Numbered from the stretch's first letter, positions 16,724 through 24,474 are shown. The stretch is DNA of 38,619 nucleotides from JAAZKO01 sp964432115 (GCA_964432115.1 CAYSMC010000039.1:1-38619), one strand, 5' to 3'. Numbers and translations: made by a program. Notes: generated by a model not told the origin, from the letters alone.

Positions 16724-17971
16724 TTATCCTTTAATCTTGACAATAACCCCTTCAATCTTGAGCTGATCTTGTTGACCGGTGGTCATATTTTTTAAACTAA
16801 TGAATCCTTGATTTAATTCTTTTTCACCGATCACTGCTACCCAAGCGATGTTTTTATCTTGAGCTAGTTTAAATTGTTTAGCAATTTTATCTTTCTCTAG
16901 ATAGATTTCACTATTAATCCCTGCAGCCCGCAATTTAGCCGTCAATTTTAGAGCTTCTTGTTGACAGTTGTCTTGATCAAAAAAACTAATAAGTACTTGA
17001 GCGCCAGTATTAGTCTTGATTAATTTTCTTTCTTTAATTAATTGTACCGTCCGGTCAAAACCTAGGCCAAAACCAACCGCTGGCATCTCTAGACCAGCTA
17101 GTTCTTTAATTAAATTATCATAGCGGCCACCCCCGCCCAAACTGCTAGCGGTTGAGTCAGTTGTTTTGGCTTCAAAAATTAAGCCGGTGTAATAATCCAA
17201 ACCGCGAGCTATTCGGGGATTAAAAAACAGTGCAGATTGGGGTACTCCTAAATCCAAAGTTTTTTGTTCAATTTCCAATAAATATTTTGATTTATCAATA
17301 TTATTTAATTTGGATAAAATTTTCTTTGCTACTTGATTTGTGAGACCTTTTTGGCTCAATTCGAGCTCAATTATTTCGGGTTTGACTTTATCTAATTTAT
17401 CAATGCTTTGGATAATTGATAAAACTGAAACTTGTTGATTAGCAAATTTTTTTAGACTATCAATTAATAGTTGACGATCATTATATTCAATTCGAACATC
17501 GGTTAAACCTAAATCTTTAAAAATATTATAAAAAAGAGCTAAAATTTCGGCATCTGCCAGAGTAGAGAGACTGCCAAAAATATCAGCATCACATTGTATA
17601 AACTCTCGATAGCGACCGCGTTGTGGTTTGTCGGCACGAAAAACGGTTTGAATTTGGTAGCGACGTAAATATTTGGGTAATTCATTTTGATAATTGGCCA
17701 AGACTCTAGCACTAGGGATAGTTTGATCGTAGCGCAATCCCAGTTTTCTGCCACCGCGATCAGTAAAAGTGTAAAGTAATTTATCTGCTTCGTCGCCATA
17801 TTTACCCAACAATAAACTGGCATATTCTAGAGTTGGAGTTTCAAAAGGCACAAAAGCAAAACGCTTAAAAGTATTTTGAATAATTGAGCGTACTTGTTCG
17901 CGAAGTAAAGCTTGTGCAGGTAAAAAATCACGAAAGCCTTTTAGTGTTTGTAGTTCTTGGTTCTTTTGCAT
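16724..17971 (-). CDS. hisS: Histidyl-tRNA synthetase
   Basis: Class II synthetase charging tRNA-His. Motif 1 and 2 regions are present (GFRDFLPAQALLREQVR; RYQIQTVFRADKPQRGRYREF), followed by the histidine-specific ARGLDYYTGLIFE and GGGRYDNLI, and a C-terminal anticodon-binding domain (LISFFDQD, LRAAGINSEIYL, VAVIGEKE). Length 415 aa is normal. An AAAGGA (17977-17982) lies 5 nt before the ATG, and TACAAT lies 21 nt upstream, so this gene has a short leader with a ribosome binding site. Confidence 0.97.
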   Translation of the reverse strand: MQKNQELQTLKGFRDFLPAQALLREQVRSIIQNTFKRFAFVPFETPTLEYASLLLGKYGDEADKLLYTFTDRGGRKLGLRYDQTIPSARVLANYQNELPKYLRRYQIQTVFRADKPQRGRYREFIQCDADIFGSLSTLADAEILALFYNIFKDLGLTDVRIEYNDRQLLIDSLKKFANQQVSVLSIIQSIDKLDKVKPEIIELELSQKGLTNQVAKKILSKLNNIDKSKYLLEIEQKTLDLGVPQSALFFNPRIARGLDYYTGLIFEAKTTDSTASSLGGGGRYDNLIKELAGLEMPAVGFGLGFDRTVQLIKERKLIKTNTGAQVLISFFDQDNCQQEALKLTAKLRAAGINSEIYLEKDKIAKQFKLAQDKNIAWVAVIGEKELNQGFISLKNMTTGQQDQLKIEGVIVKIKG

Positions 17972-17992
17972 AATTATCCTTTAATTATCTTT

Positions 17993-17998
17993 ATTGTA
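17993..17998 (-). promoter_or_regulatory. -10 of hisS
   Basis: TACAAT preceded by TG on the minus strand; implied leader of about 14 nt including AAAGGA. It touches the T-tract of the terminator immediately upstream. Confidence 0.5.
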
Positions 17999-17999
17999 C

Positions 18000-18024
18000 A
18001 AAAAATCCCCATTATTAGGGGATT
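18000..18024 (-). terminator. Minus-strand terminator upstream of hisS
   Basis: AATCCCC (18004-18010) and GGGGATT (18018-18024) form a 7-bp stem with a 7-nt loop. Read on the minus strand it is followed by six T. It would end leftward transcripts of the 19.5-18.3 kb gene pair after they have crossed tRNA-Ala in antisense. Confidence 0.6.
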
Positions 18025-18163
18025 GATTATGCAATTACTCGTTTTTAGTTAGCAAAACATCCCCTTTATAAAAGGTGATGATGAGCGACTAATAGTTGAG
18101 CAATTGATTTTTGCATCAGAAGATTATTATATGTTTTTTGTCAGCATTAGTCAAACAATTATT

Positions 18164-18172
18164 TGTTATAAT
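18164..18172 (+). promoter_or_regulatory. Extended -10 of tRNA-Ala(CGC)
   Basis: TGT-TATAAT, 43 nt before the mature tRNA. No -35 at the proper spacing is seen. Confidence 0.5.
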
Positions 18173-18215
18173 TTGTTTGAGTTTGATTCGTGAGAGTTAA
18201 ATTACTTAAAAAAAC

Positions 18216-18289
18216 GGGCCTGTAGCTCAGTTGGCTAGAGCACTGCATTCGCATTGCAGAGGTCAGGGATTCGACTTCCCTCAGGTCCA
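18216..18289 (+). tRNA. tRNA-Ala (anticodon CGC)
   Basis: The acceptor strands GGGCCTG and CAGGTCC pair with the alanine identity G3:U70, and the discriminator is A. The anticodon loop TTCGCAT within CTGCA/TGCAG gives CGC, reading GCG codons. The T arm is GGGATTCGACTTCCC-like with TTCGA. CCA is not encoded (the next bases are CTA), so a CCA-adding enzyme is needed. The stop codon of the convergent gene on the minus strand begins one base after the discriminator. Confidence 0.96.
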
Positions 18290-19018
18290 CTAATCGTCTA
18301 GATCAACCAAAGTTTTGATACTGCTGGCTCGCCATTGATCATTATTTTTACTTTTGGCTACAATTAGGCATTGCAGTTCGGAATAAAGATTCCTGACACT
18401 AATTTCGTCACCGCTAATATCAAAATATTGGGTATCGCTGTCTAGTAAAAAATTTAAATTAGTTTCTCCGGTACGGGAGTCAAATAAAAGATTGCTTGAA
18501 TAAAGTTTGGTAATAGTGCCAAGCATAATTTTTCGTTCTTCTTGAGTAAAATCTTTATCTGTCAGTAAGAGTCTTTTAATAGTTGGTGTACTTTTTTCGA
18601 CAACACTGTAGACAACAAGCCAATCATCAACAGCTATTTGTTCGACTTTTATTTCTTCCTCATCCTTAATAATTTCTAAATCATCAGTCAAAGGGATGAC
18701 AATATTCACATCATCGTTCAGTACTGTCAAGGTTTCCGCACTAACCCTTTTGACTTGAGCTAAATAAGCCTGTTTGACTTCTTGGGTTTGTTGATTATTT
18801 TGACCCAATTCCACTTGTTTATCTTGAATAACTTTTTTAATATTTAAGATTGTTGATTCTTCGCTTGCTTCTGTTTGTTCATCTTCTTGAGCTTGGGCAT
18901 TTAAAATTGGTTTAATTAGGAAAAAACTCATCAGCATCGTGAGAATAATAATTAAAAACCATTGTCTATATCCAAAAAGGTTATGGTGATTTATTTTTTT
19001 GACTTTCAATTTTGGCAT
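18290..19018 (-). CDS. Membrane-anchored hypothetical protein (242 aa)
   Basis: Not recognised. A basic N-terminus is followed by one membrane segment (WFLIIILTMLMSFFLI), so the rest is probably exposed outside the membrane. A Glu/Gln-rich linker (about 40-75) leads into a beta-rich domain with repeated short strands such as VSAETLTVLNDDVNIVIPL and DDWLVVYSVV, a pattern like small beta-barrel or OB-like domains that handle a bound polymer or metal, though I cannot name it. It begins 1 nt after the stop of the Ig-like gene, so the two are co-transcribed and probably act together at the cell surface. Its stop touches the tRNA-Ala gene. Confidence 0.75.
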   Translation of the reverse strand: MPKLKVKKINHHNLFGYRQWFLIIILTMLMSFFLIKPILNAQAQEDEQTEASEESTILNIKKVIQDKQVELGQNNQQTQEVKQAYLAQVKRVSAETLTVLNDDVNIVIPLTDDLEIIKDEEEIKVEQIAVDDWLVVYSVVEKSTPTIKRLLLTDKDFTQEERKIMLGTITKLYSSNLLFDSRTGETNLNFLLDSDTQYFDISGDEISVRNLYSELQCLIVAKSKNNDQWRASSIKTLVDLDD

Positions 19019-19019
19019 C

Positions 19020-19511
19020 TTAATTTTCTTCTTGATCTAAGTCAGTTGATTCTGTCTCAGTTGTGCTGGGACTTGCAAATTCCTCATTTAAAAAATCAGC
19101 ATCGACAATCACCGTACGAGTGACTTGATTAACCAAACCGTCTTGATTAATACTATGAATAGATAAAACATTGGCTCCTTGATCCAAGCGAATTTCTTTG
19201 GAAAAATTACCAGACTCATCAGCATTAGTAATCAGTTCCTCATTATTGACAAAAATTATCACAAAGTTATTCACTTGAGTATTGCCACTTACAATTAAGC
19301 GTTGATTGTCAACAATTAAATTATCTTCTGGGAAAGTAATAGACAACTGACCGTTATTTTCTTGTTGATCTGCCACTGGATTACACAGCACGTCCTGCAC
19401 TTGATCTTTTTGCGCATCACTAAGGCTTCGACGACTTTGGTAAACAGCAAAAGTAATTAAGAGACCTAAACCAGCTCCGATCAAAATTGCTAAAAGAACC
19501 TCTTTTCGCAT
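19020..19511 (-). CDS. Membrane-anchored protein with Ig-like domain (163 aa)
   Basis: The N-terminus MRKEVLLAILIGAGLGLLIT is a signal-anchor helix. About residues 52-138 read as a bacterial Ig-like domain of the glucodextranase-B/Big type: ITFPEDNLIVDNQRL, VSGNTQVNNFVIIFVN, NADESGNFSKEIRL, DQGANVLSIHSIN, VNQVTRTVIV. The tail is Glu/Thr/Ser-rich and disordered. Such domains usually serve in adhesion or as spacers in surface proteins; no enzyme domain is present. It is the first gene of a two-gene unit and has a leaderless-type promoter. Confidence 0.82.
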   Translation of the reverse strand: MRKEVLLAILIGAGLGLLITFAVYQSRRSLSDAQKDQVQDVLCNPVADQQENNGQLSITFPEDNLIVDNQRLIVSGNTQVNNFVIIFVNNEELITNADESGNFSKEIRLDQGANVLSIHSINQDGLVNQVTRTVIVDADFLNEEFASPSTTETESTDLDQEEN

Positions 19512-19517
19512 ATGACT

Positions 19518-19523
19518 ATTATA
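19518..19523 (-). promoter_or_regulatory. -10 of the Ig-like/membrane pair
   Basis: TATAAT on the minus strand ends 6 nt before the ATG; leaderless start predicted. Confidence 0.55.
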
Positions 19524-19549
19524 ATTGAAGAGTCATCCTATGTTAAATC

Positions 19550-19578
19550 TTGTAAAATGTCAACTTTAACGGTAATAT
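19550..19578 (+). promoter_or_regulatory. Promoter of UPF0173 hydrolase-dnaB unit (TTGTAA-17-TAATAT)
   Basis: -35 TTGTAA at 19550-19555 and -10 TAATAT at 19573-19578, 17 bp apart; the -10 ends 6 nt before the ATG. One of the few leaderless-type promoters here with a recognisable -35. Confidence 0.6.
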
Positions 19579-19584
19579 GCGAAT

Positions 19585-20244
19585 ATGCAAATTAGCTACT
19601 TTGGTCATTCTTGTTTTAAATTAAAAGGTAAACACGGCACAGTCATTACTGATCCTTATAGTGAAGAAGGAGTTTATGGTATTAGTATGCCCAAGCTCAC
19701 AGCCGATTTAGTAACGGTTTCTCATCAGCATCGTGGTCACAATGCTGTAGAAAAAATTAAGGCTTCGGCTAATCGCAAAAAACCTTTTATTATTGATTTT
19801 CCTGGGGAATATGAAGTAGGTGGTATTAGTGTTTTTGGTTTCAAAACTTATCATGACAAAGTCAATGGTAAAGAACGAGGAAATAACTTAATTTTTACAA
19901 TTTTAATCGATGGTATCACTGTTTGTCATTTGGGAGATTTAGCTCATTCTTTGTCAGATGAGCAATTAAAAAATTTACCAGCTATTGATGTATTGTTTTT
20001 ACCAGTTGGTGGTCCCAGTTCACTCATGGGAGAGGAGGCGGTGAAATTAGCTCAAGCTATTAATCCTAATTACCTCATTCCAATGCATTATGCTGATGCT
20101 GCTTACCCCAAAGATGCACCTTTAAAGAGAATTGAAGATTTTTTTCAAGCCTATGGAACGACGGTTGAAACGGAAGAAAAATTAAATGTTGAAAAAGATC
20201 GTTTGCCCGACGAAATGCAATTAGTAGTGTTATCTCGTACATAG
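19585..20244 (+). CDS. UPF0173 metal-dependent hydrolase (MBL fold)
   Basis: A 219-aa metallo-beta-lactamase-fold protein of the UPF0173/YtkL type. Features are YFGHSCFKLKGKHGTVITDP, the metal motif SHQHRGHN (H47, H49, H52), DFPGEYEVGGISVFG, CHLGDLAH and a late LIPMHYADA. The family normally has H-x-H-x-D-H; here the Asp position (51) is Gly, so one of the two metal sites may be altered. Substrate unknown. dnaB begins 1 nt after the stop, making them one operon. Confidence 0.9.
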   Translation: MQISYFGHSCFKLKGKHGTVITDPYSEEGVYGISMPKLTADLVTVSHQHRGHNAVEKIKASANRKKPFIIDFPGEYEVGGISVFGFKTYHDKVNGKERGNNLIFTILIDGITVCHLGDLAHSLSDEQLKNLPAIDVLFLPVGGPSSLMGEEAVKLAQAINPNYLIPMHYADAAYPKDAPLKRIEDFFQAYGTTVETEEKLNVEKDRLPDEMQLVVLSRT

Positions 20245-20245
20245 T

Positions 20246-21580
20246 ATGGCCATAAAAAAAATTGATCCAAAAATTCCGCCCCACGATTTACAGGCTGAAG
20301 AATCAGTCTTAGCAGCGATCTTAATTGATAAAGATGCTATTTTAAGAGTATCAGAAATTTTAGTAGACAAAGCTTTTTATAGTGCCGCTAATCGAGCTAT
20401 TTATTCAGCCATGCTAGATTTGTATGATAATCGTCAACCAATTGACGTTATCACTTTAAAAAATCAATTAAAAAAGCATAAAAAACTGAGCCAGGCCGGT
20501 GGAGTATCGGGTATTAGTCGAATATCAAACCTATTGTCAACCAGTGCCAATGTAGAAAATTACGCTGAAGTTGTTAGAGAAAAATATGTCAAGCGGGAAT
20601 TGATTGCTTTGTCTAGTGATATGGCTAATTTAGCTTTCGATGAAGCCAAAGAAATTAGTCAAATTTTAGACAGCGCAGAAAAATCAGTGATGGAAATTTC
20701 TCAGACTCATGCGCGCAAGGATTTTTTACCTGTTAAACAGACTTTAGTTGAGAGCTTTGATCGCTTGGATGAATTACAAAAGAGTGGAGGAGAGTTAAGA
20801 GGAATGCCCTCTGGTTTTGCTGATTTAGATAATTTATTAGCTGGTTTTCAAAAATCCAACCTGATTATTTTGGCCGCTCGGCCCGGTACAGGTAAAACGG
20901 CTATGGCGGTCAATATAGCGCAATATTTGACAGTAGTGGCCAAAAAGAAAGTGGGTTTCTTTTCTTTGGAGATGAGTCGAGAAGAGCTAGTTGATCGGCT
21001 ATTAACTGCTCAGGCTGACATTGATGCTTGGAAACTAAAAACTGGTCGTTTGGACCAGGATGATTTTGGTCGTTTATCAGATGCTATGGGTATCTTAGCC
21101 GAAGCAAAATTGTTTATTGATGACACTCCAGGTTTAAGTATTTTTGAAATGCGTACAAAAGCACGCCGCCTAATGATGGAGCAAAATATTGATATGCTTG
21201 TTGTCGATTACTTGCAGTTGGCTCATGGAGCTAATCGAGAAAATCGCGTGCAAGAGGTTGGCGAAATTTCTCAGGGTTTAAAAAACATTGCTCGTGAGTT
21301 AAAAATTCCAGTCTTAGCTTTAGCCCAGTTATCTCGTGCAGTGGAACAGCGAGGCGAACGTTCACCTCAATTGTCAGATTTACGTGAATCGGGTTCTATT
21401 GAGCAAGACGCAGATGTGGTAATTTTTCTATATCGTAAAGATGAAGATGATCGAGAATCGGTCACACTCAAAATTTCTAAGCACCGCAATGGCAAGTTGG
21501 GTGATTTTGACTTATTCTTTAGAGGTGATCGAGTACGTTTCTATGGTATGGAGATGAGACGCTCACAAAGCATTAGCTAA
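20246..21580 (+). CDS. dnaB: Replicative DNA helicase DnaB
   Basis: Hexameric helicase at the replication fork. The N-terminal helical domain (about 10-110) shows PPHDLQAEESVLAAIL and FYSAANRAIYSAM. The RecA-like motor domain has Walker A ARPGTGKT (211-218, K217), GFFSLEMSREELVDRLL, Walker B MLVVDYLQLAHG, and the tail motifs LAQLSRAVEQR, LRESGSIEQDADVV and ISKHRNG. Length 444 aa is normal with no intein. It is coupled to the upstream hydrolase gene by a 1-nt gap and has no own promoter in view. Confidence 0.97.
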   Translation: MAIKKIDPKIPPHDLQAEESVLAAILIDKDAILRVSEILVDKAFYSAANRAIYSAMLDLYDNRQPIDVITLKNQLKKHKKLSQAGGVSGISRISNLLSTSANVENYAEVVREKYVKRELIALSSDMANLAFDEAKEISQILDSAEKSVMEISQTHARKDFLPVKQTLVESFDRLDELQKSGGELRGMPSGFADLDNLLAGFQKSNLIILAARPGTGKTAMAVNIAQYLTVVAKKKVGFFSLEMSREELVDRLLTAQADIDAWKLKTGRLDQDDFGRLSDAMGILAEAKLFIDDTPGLSIFEMRTKARRLMMEQNIDMLVVDYLQLAHGANRENRVQEVGEISQGLKNIARELKIPVLALAQLSRAVEQRGERSPQLSDLRESGSIEQDADVVIFLYRKDEDDRESVTLKISKHRNGKLGDFDLFFRGDRVRFYGMEMRRSQSIS

Positions 21581-21585
21581 AAAAT

Positions 21586-21819
21586 TTATCCTTGTTGAAA
21601 ACCAAAGAGTAAGTAAATTAAACCTGCGGACAAGATCATAAAAATAATAAAAAATCCCAAGTTGGCTTTAAGTTTTTTACTAGCTAAATCGGCGTTGGGA
21701 TTATCCATACTAATGATGATAATAAAAGAGATAATGAGCCACAGCACTCCTCGCAAAACAATTGACCAAATACTGTCAACTGCAGTAGCTTGCTGAATTA
21801 ATTCTTTAACGCTATCCAT
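21586..21819 (-). CDS. Small two-helix membrane protein (77 aa)
   Basis: Family not recognised. Two membrane segments are clear: SIVLRGVLWLIISFIIIISM and ANLGFFIIFMILSAGLIYLLFG, separated by a short polar loop (DNPNADLASKKLK). An AAGGA 4 nt before the ATG supports a real gene. It converges with dnaB, with only 5 nt between the stops, and lies head-to-head with tRNA-Leu. Confidence 0.7.
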   Translation of the reverse strand: MDSVKELIQQATAVDSIWSIVLRGVLWLIISFIIIISMDNPNADLASKKLKANLGFFIIFMILSAGLIYLLFGFQQG

Positions 21820-21880
21820 TATTCCTTAATGCGTTTACTATCATGACGCAATTTCTTAACAAAAACAAGTCTTTTTACGG

Positions 21881-21886
21881 TAGAAT
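21881..21886 (+). promoter_or_regulatory. -10 of tRNA-Leu/lgt-like unit
   Basis: TAGAAT, with a weak TTAACA about 19 bp upstream. Transcription from about 21893 would yield a joint tRNA-mRNA precursor. Confidence 0.5.
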
Positions 21887-21912
21887 ATACGAGCTTCAAC
21901 TAAGGAGTCATC

Positions 21913-21996
21913 GCCGAGATGGCGGAATTGGTAGACGCGTAGGTCTCAAAAACCTATGAGGGCAACTTCATGAGGGTTCGATTCCCTCTCTCGGCA
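21913..21996 (+). tRNA. tRNA-Leu (anticodon CAA)
   Basis: An 84-nt class II tRNA. GCCGAGA pairs with TCTCGGC and the discriminator is A. TAGGT/ACCTA encloses the loop CTCAAAA, giving CAA for UUG codons. A long variable arm (TGAGGGCAACTTCATG region) and TTCGA in the T arm are present. CCA is not encoded. The lgt-like ATG follows 4 nt after the discriminator. Confidence 0.96.
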
Positions 21997-22000
21997 CTAT

Positions 22001-22810
22001 ATGTGGCCAACCCTAATTAGCATTGGTTCTTTTCGTTTACAATCTCTAACTTTGTTAGCGATTTTAGCCTTATTTTTTACTGCTTTTATTTTTTGGCGCA
22101 AAGGCAAAGAAGAACATTACGAAACGGTTGAATTATTTGATGCCTTTTTGCTTTCTGGTTTTTTTGGAGTTGTGATTGGCCGTTTAAGTTTTGTTCTATT
22201 TAACTGGCAGTTTTTTAGTGATAACTGGGGTCTAATTTTTAATGTTGGTCAATCACCTGGCAATGTACCCCTGTTAGCTTTGGCAGGGGCAGGTTTATAT
22301 TTATATTTTTTAGCCAAAAAACGCAAATGGGATCCCTTTGAGGTTTTAGATTTTTGGGTGACAGCGATTAGTTTAGGAATGGTTTTTGTTTATTTAGGTT
22401 TCTTTTTGGCTGGAACTTATGCTGGTCAATTAACAACAGTTCCTTGGGGAGTGATTGTGCCTGGAACATTTGAAAAGAGTCATCCAGTGCAACTATATTT
22501 TGTGTTATTTTATCTTGTGTTATTTAATTATTTATTGAAAGTCGAGTATCGTTATCGAACTTTTGATTGGTATCGACGAGGTAAAAAAACAGCTCAATCT
22601 GGTTTTTTGCTGTCAATGTTTTTAATTTTGGTCGGACTTTTTTATTTATTAATGACCACGCTATCTTTGCCGGCGATGATGATATCAGGAAAAATATTTG
22701 ATCCTTGGGTTTATTTTTTAATTTTATTTCTTGGCATCGTATTGTTACTAAATCGTTCTGGATTATCTTTCAAAGCTAAACGCCGCCCACACCCACCAAT
22801 AGATCTTTAG
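22001..22810 (+). CDS. Divergent Lgt-like membrane protein
   Basis: Seven or so membrane segments and the typical Lgt beginning (MWPTLISIGSFRLQSLTLL) and HPVQLY motif (161-166) place this in the prolipoprotein diacylglyceryl transferase family. However, the catalytic signatures are lost: the family HGG-type segment reads AGAG (95-98), and the RxGNFxNxExxG motif reads YLGFFLAGTYAG (131-142), so Arg and Asn are replaced by Tyr and Phe. Classic transferase activity is therefore doubtful. It starts 4 nt after tRNA-Leu with no ribosome binding site, so RNase processing of the tRNA would leave an almost leaderless mRNA. 269 aa. Confidence 0.8.
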   Translation: MWPTLISIGSFRLQSLTLLAILALFFTAFIFWRKGKEEHYETVELFDAFLLSGFFGVVIGRLSFVLFNWQFFSDNWGLIFNVGQSPGNVPLLALAGAGLYLYFLAKKRKWDPFEVLDFWVTAISLGMVFVYLGFFLAGTYAGQLTTVPWGVIVPGTFEKSHPVQLYFVLFYLVLFNYLLKVEYRYRTFDWYRRGKKTAQSGFLLSMFLILVGLFYLLMTTLSLPAMMISGKIFDPWVYFLILFLGIVLLLNRSGLSFKAKRRPHPPIDL

Positions 22811-22844
22811 TTTTTAAAATTATAACTAATTGACAATAAATTAA

Positions 22845-23726
22845 ATGAAAATTATTTTTGAAAATCAAAACTTGTTGGTAATTAATAAACCAGCTGGAGT
22901 AGTGGTTAATCGAGCGCAAACTCACAGTGAAAATACTATCCAGGATTGGTTGGTAAATTACTTGGGTAGGGAAGCCTTTAGTAAAGAAATGATTAACGCT
23001 CATCGTGCCCAATGGCAATTGTTAATTCCTCATGATTTTACAGATAACTTTGGATCTCCAGAAGAAATTTGGCTAACTAGACAGGGTTTGGTGCATCGCT
23101 TAGATAAAGAAACATCTGGAGCACTATTATTGGCAAAAAATCCCGGTGCTCTAGTAAATTTACTAGCTCAATTTAAACAAAAACAAATAGCAAAAGAATA
23201 TTTAGCCCTATGTCATGGTCGTTTTGTTTTAGATACTGGTAAAATTAATGCTCCTTTAGCTAGAGCCAGAAAAAATCGTTTTCGTTTTGCTATTAGTGCA
23301 ACTGGGAAAAAAGCCGAAACATATTATCAAGTAATTAATAGATATCATAATTTTGATTGGTCAGCTTTCAAAGCTCAACTCTTCAAAGACAAGCAACTCT
23401 TATCTGCTAAAAATAAGATGAAACTGCTTAAAAGAGGACCGCAACTTTATCAGGCTGGTTTTTCTCTGGTGAAAGCTAAACCAACAACCGGTCGCACCCA
23501 TCAAATTCGGGTTCATTTTGCTTCAATGCAGCATCCTTTGCTCGCAGACAAAATTTACTCAGGAAAGAAACGACAAGCTCTGGACCAATTGTGGTGTCCT
23601 AGGCATTTTTTACATGCAAGCAATTTAGAATTCTTTTTACCAACAGGTTCTACCTGGGAAAAAAGACAATTAGTCGAAGTGCCTTTAACTGCTGATTTAC
23701 AACAAGCATTGTCTTTGTTAAACTGA
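22845..23726 (+). CDS. RluA/RluD-family pseudouridine synthase
   Basis: Converts specific uridines in rRNA (or tRNA) to pseudouridine. The 293-aa protein has VINKPAGVVV, the catalytic HRLDKETSGALLLAK (D87), QFKQKQIAKEYLAL, GRTHQIRVHFA and HPLLADKIY. There is no N-terminal S4 domain, unlike RluD and RluC. A polar insertion of about 30 residues (residues 170-205, Lys-rich) interrupts the catalytic domain. The exact target cannot be read from the sequence. A GACAAT hexamer ends 7 nt before the ATG and may be a weak -10. Stop codon TGA. Confidence 0.93.
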   Translation: MKIIFENQNLLVINKPAGVVVNRAQTHSENTIQDWLVNYLGREAFSKEMINAHRAQWQLLIPHDFTDNFGSPEEIWLTRQGLVHRLDKETSGALLLAKNPGALVNLLAQFKQKQIAKEYLALCHGRFVLDTGKINAPLARARKNRFRFAISATGKKAETYYQVINRYHNFDWSAFKAQLFKDKQLLSAKNKMKLLKRGPQLYQAGFSLVKAKPTTGRTHQIRVHFASMQHPLLADKIYSGKKRQALDQLWCPRHFLHASNLEFFLPTGSTWEKRQLVEVPLTADLQQALSLLN

Positions 23727-23746
23727 ATTGTTAAGCAAAGAGTGCG

Positions 23747-23842
23747 AAAGAGCGTTAAGCTTTTCGTATTCCCAAGCAACGAATTTTGACCTTTGAGTCA
23801 AGAGGAAACCAAGTGAATAAGAAAAGTTGAACGCTCTTTTTT
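23747..23842 (+). ncRNA. Structured leader or small RNA ending in a terminator
   Basis: A long imperfect hairpin fills the gap between the pseudouridine synthase and phosphoribosyltransferase genes. Stem 1 pairs AAAGAGCGTT (23747-23756) with AACGCTCTTT (23830-23839) and runs into T6. Stem 2 pairs CTTTTC (23760-23765) with GAAAAG (23821-23826). Stem 3 pairs TATTC (23767-23771) with GAATA (23815-23819). At the top, TTGAC (23786-23790) pairs with GTCAA (23797-23801). The purine-rich internal loop between stem 3 and the top hairpin (CAAGCAACGAATT against AGAGGAAACCAAG) could be a ligand pocket. It could be a riboswitch/attenuator for the next gene, a free small RNA, or simply an elaborate terminator. 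I recognise no known class. Confidence 0.6.
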
Positions 23843-23859
23843 ATTAAAGGATAAAAAAG

Positions 23860-24474
23860 ATGCAATTCAATCATATAGTTTTTAAAGAAGATTCAGCTCG
23901 ATATATTACGCCTAGTTGGCAGGATTTAGACCACCTTAGTTTTGAATTGGCTCAACAAGTCATTGAATCGGGTGAAAAATTTGATTTAGTGGTAGCGTTA
24001 GCCAAAGGGGCATGGCCCATGAGTCGGACTTTACTTGATTATTTGGCTATGCCAGATTTGGTTAGTTTGGGGATTAGATTTTATTCTGGAATTAATCAGC
24101 GCTTGAGTGAACCAGAGGTTTATCAAGATCTGCCAATTAGTGTTGAAGGCAAAAAGATTTTATTATTTGACGATGTAGCTGATACTGGAGAGTCGTTGAT
24201 TTTTGCCAGTGATTACTTATTGGAGCGAGGAGCAGCTAAAGTAAAAACCGCCACCCTCTTTTTTAAGGAGCGCTCGGCAATTACTCCTGATTTTTACGCC
24301 AGTATGATTAATTCCTGGATTATTTTCCCTTTTGAAATTAGAGAAATGAGCCAACTTTTATCGAGTAATTGGCGCCAACAGGGAATTACTGAGGCAGAAA
24401 TTAAAGAGAGGTTTGACAAACTAAATTTTAGTGAGGCAATTATTAATTATTTTGCAAAAAAAGCAAATAAATAG
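23860..24474 (+). CDS. Purine-type phosphoribosyltransferase
   Basis: Type I PRTase fold. The PRPP-binding motif is ILLFDDVADTGESL (residues 100-113), preceded by LVVALAKGAWPMSRTLLDYL and GIRFYSG, as in xanthine/hypoxanthine/guanine PRTases of the Hpt/Xpt-like group. It would salvage a purine base to its nucleotide using PRPP. Length 204 aa. An AAAGGA (23846-23851) stands 8 nt before the ATG and just after the T-tract of the structured element, so read-through or antitermination would be needed if transcription starts upstream. Exact base specificity cannot be told. Confidence 0.88.
   Translation: MQFNHIVFKEDSARYITPSWQDLDHLSFELAQQVIESGEKFDLVVALAKGAWPMSRTLLDYLAMPDLVSLGIRFYSGINQRLSEPEVYQDLPISVEGKKILLFDDVADTGESLIFASDYLLERGAAKVKTATLFFKERSAITPDFYASMINSWIIFPFEIREMSQLLSSNWRQQGITEAEIKERFDKLNFSEAIINYFAKKANK

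Noticed and set aside
18000..18215. T-box or other riboswitch for hisS
   Set aside because: The hisS promoter lies 21 nt before its ATG, so upstream hairpins are not part of its mRNA; the one at 18004-18024 works as a minus-strand terminator.
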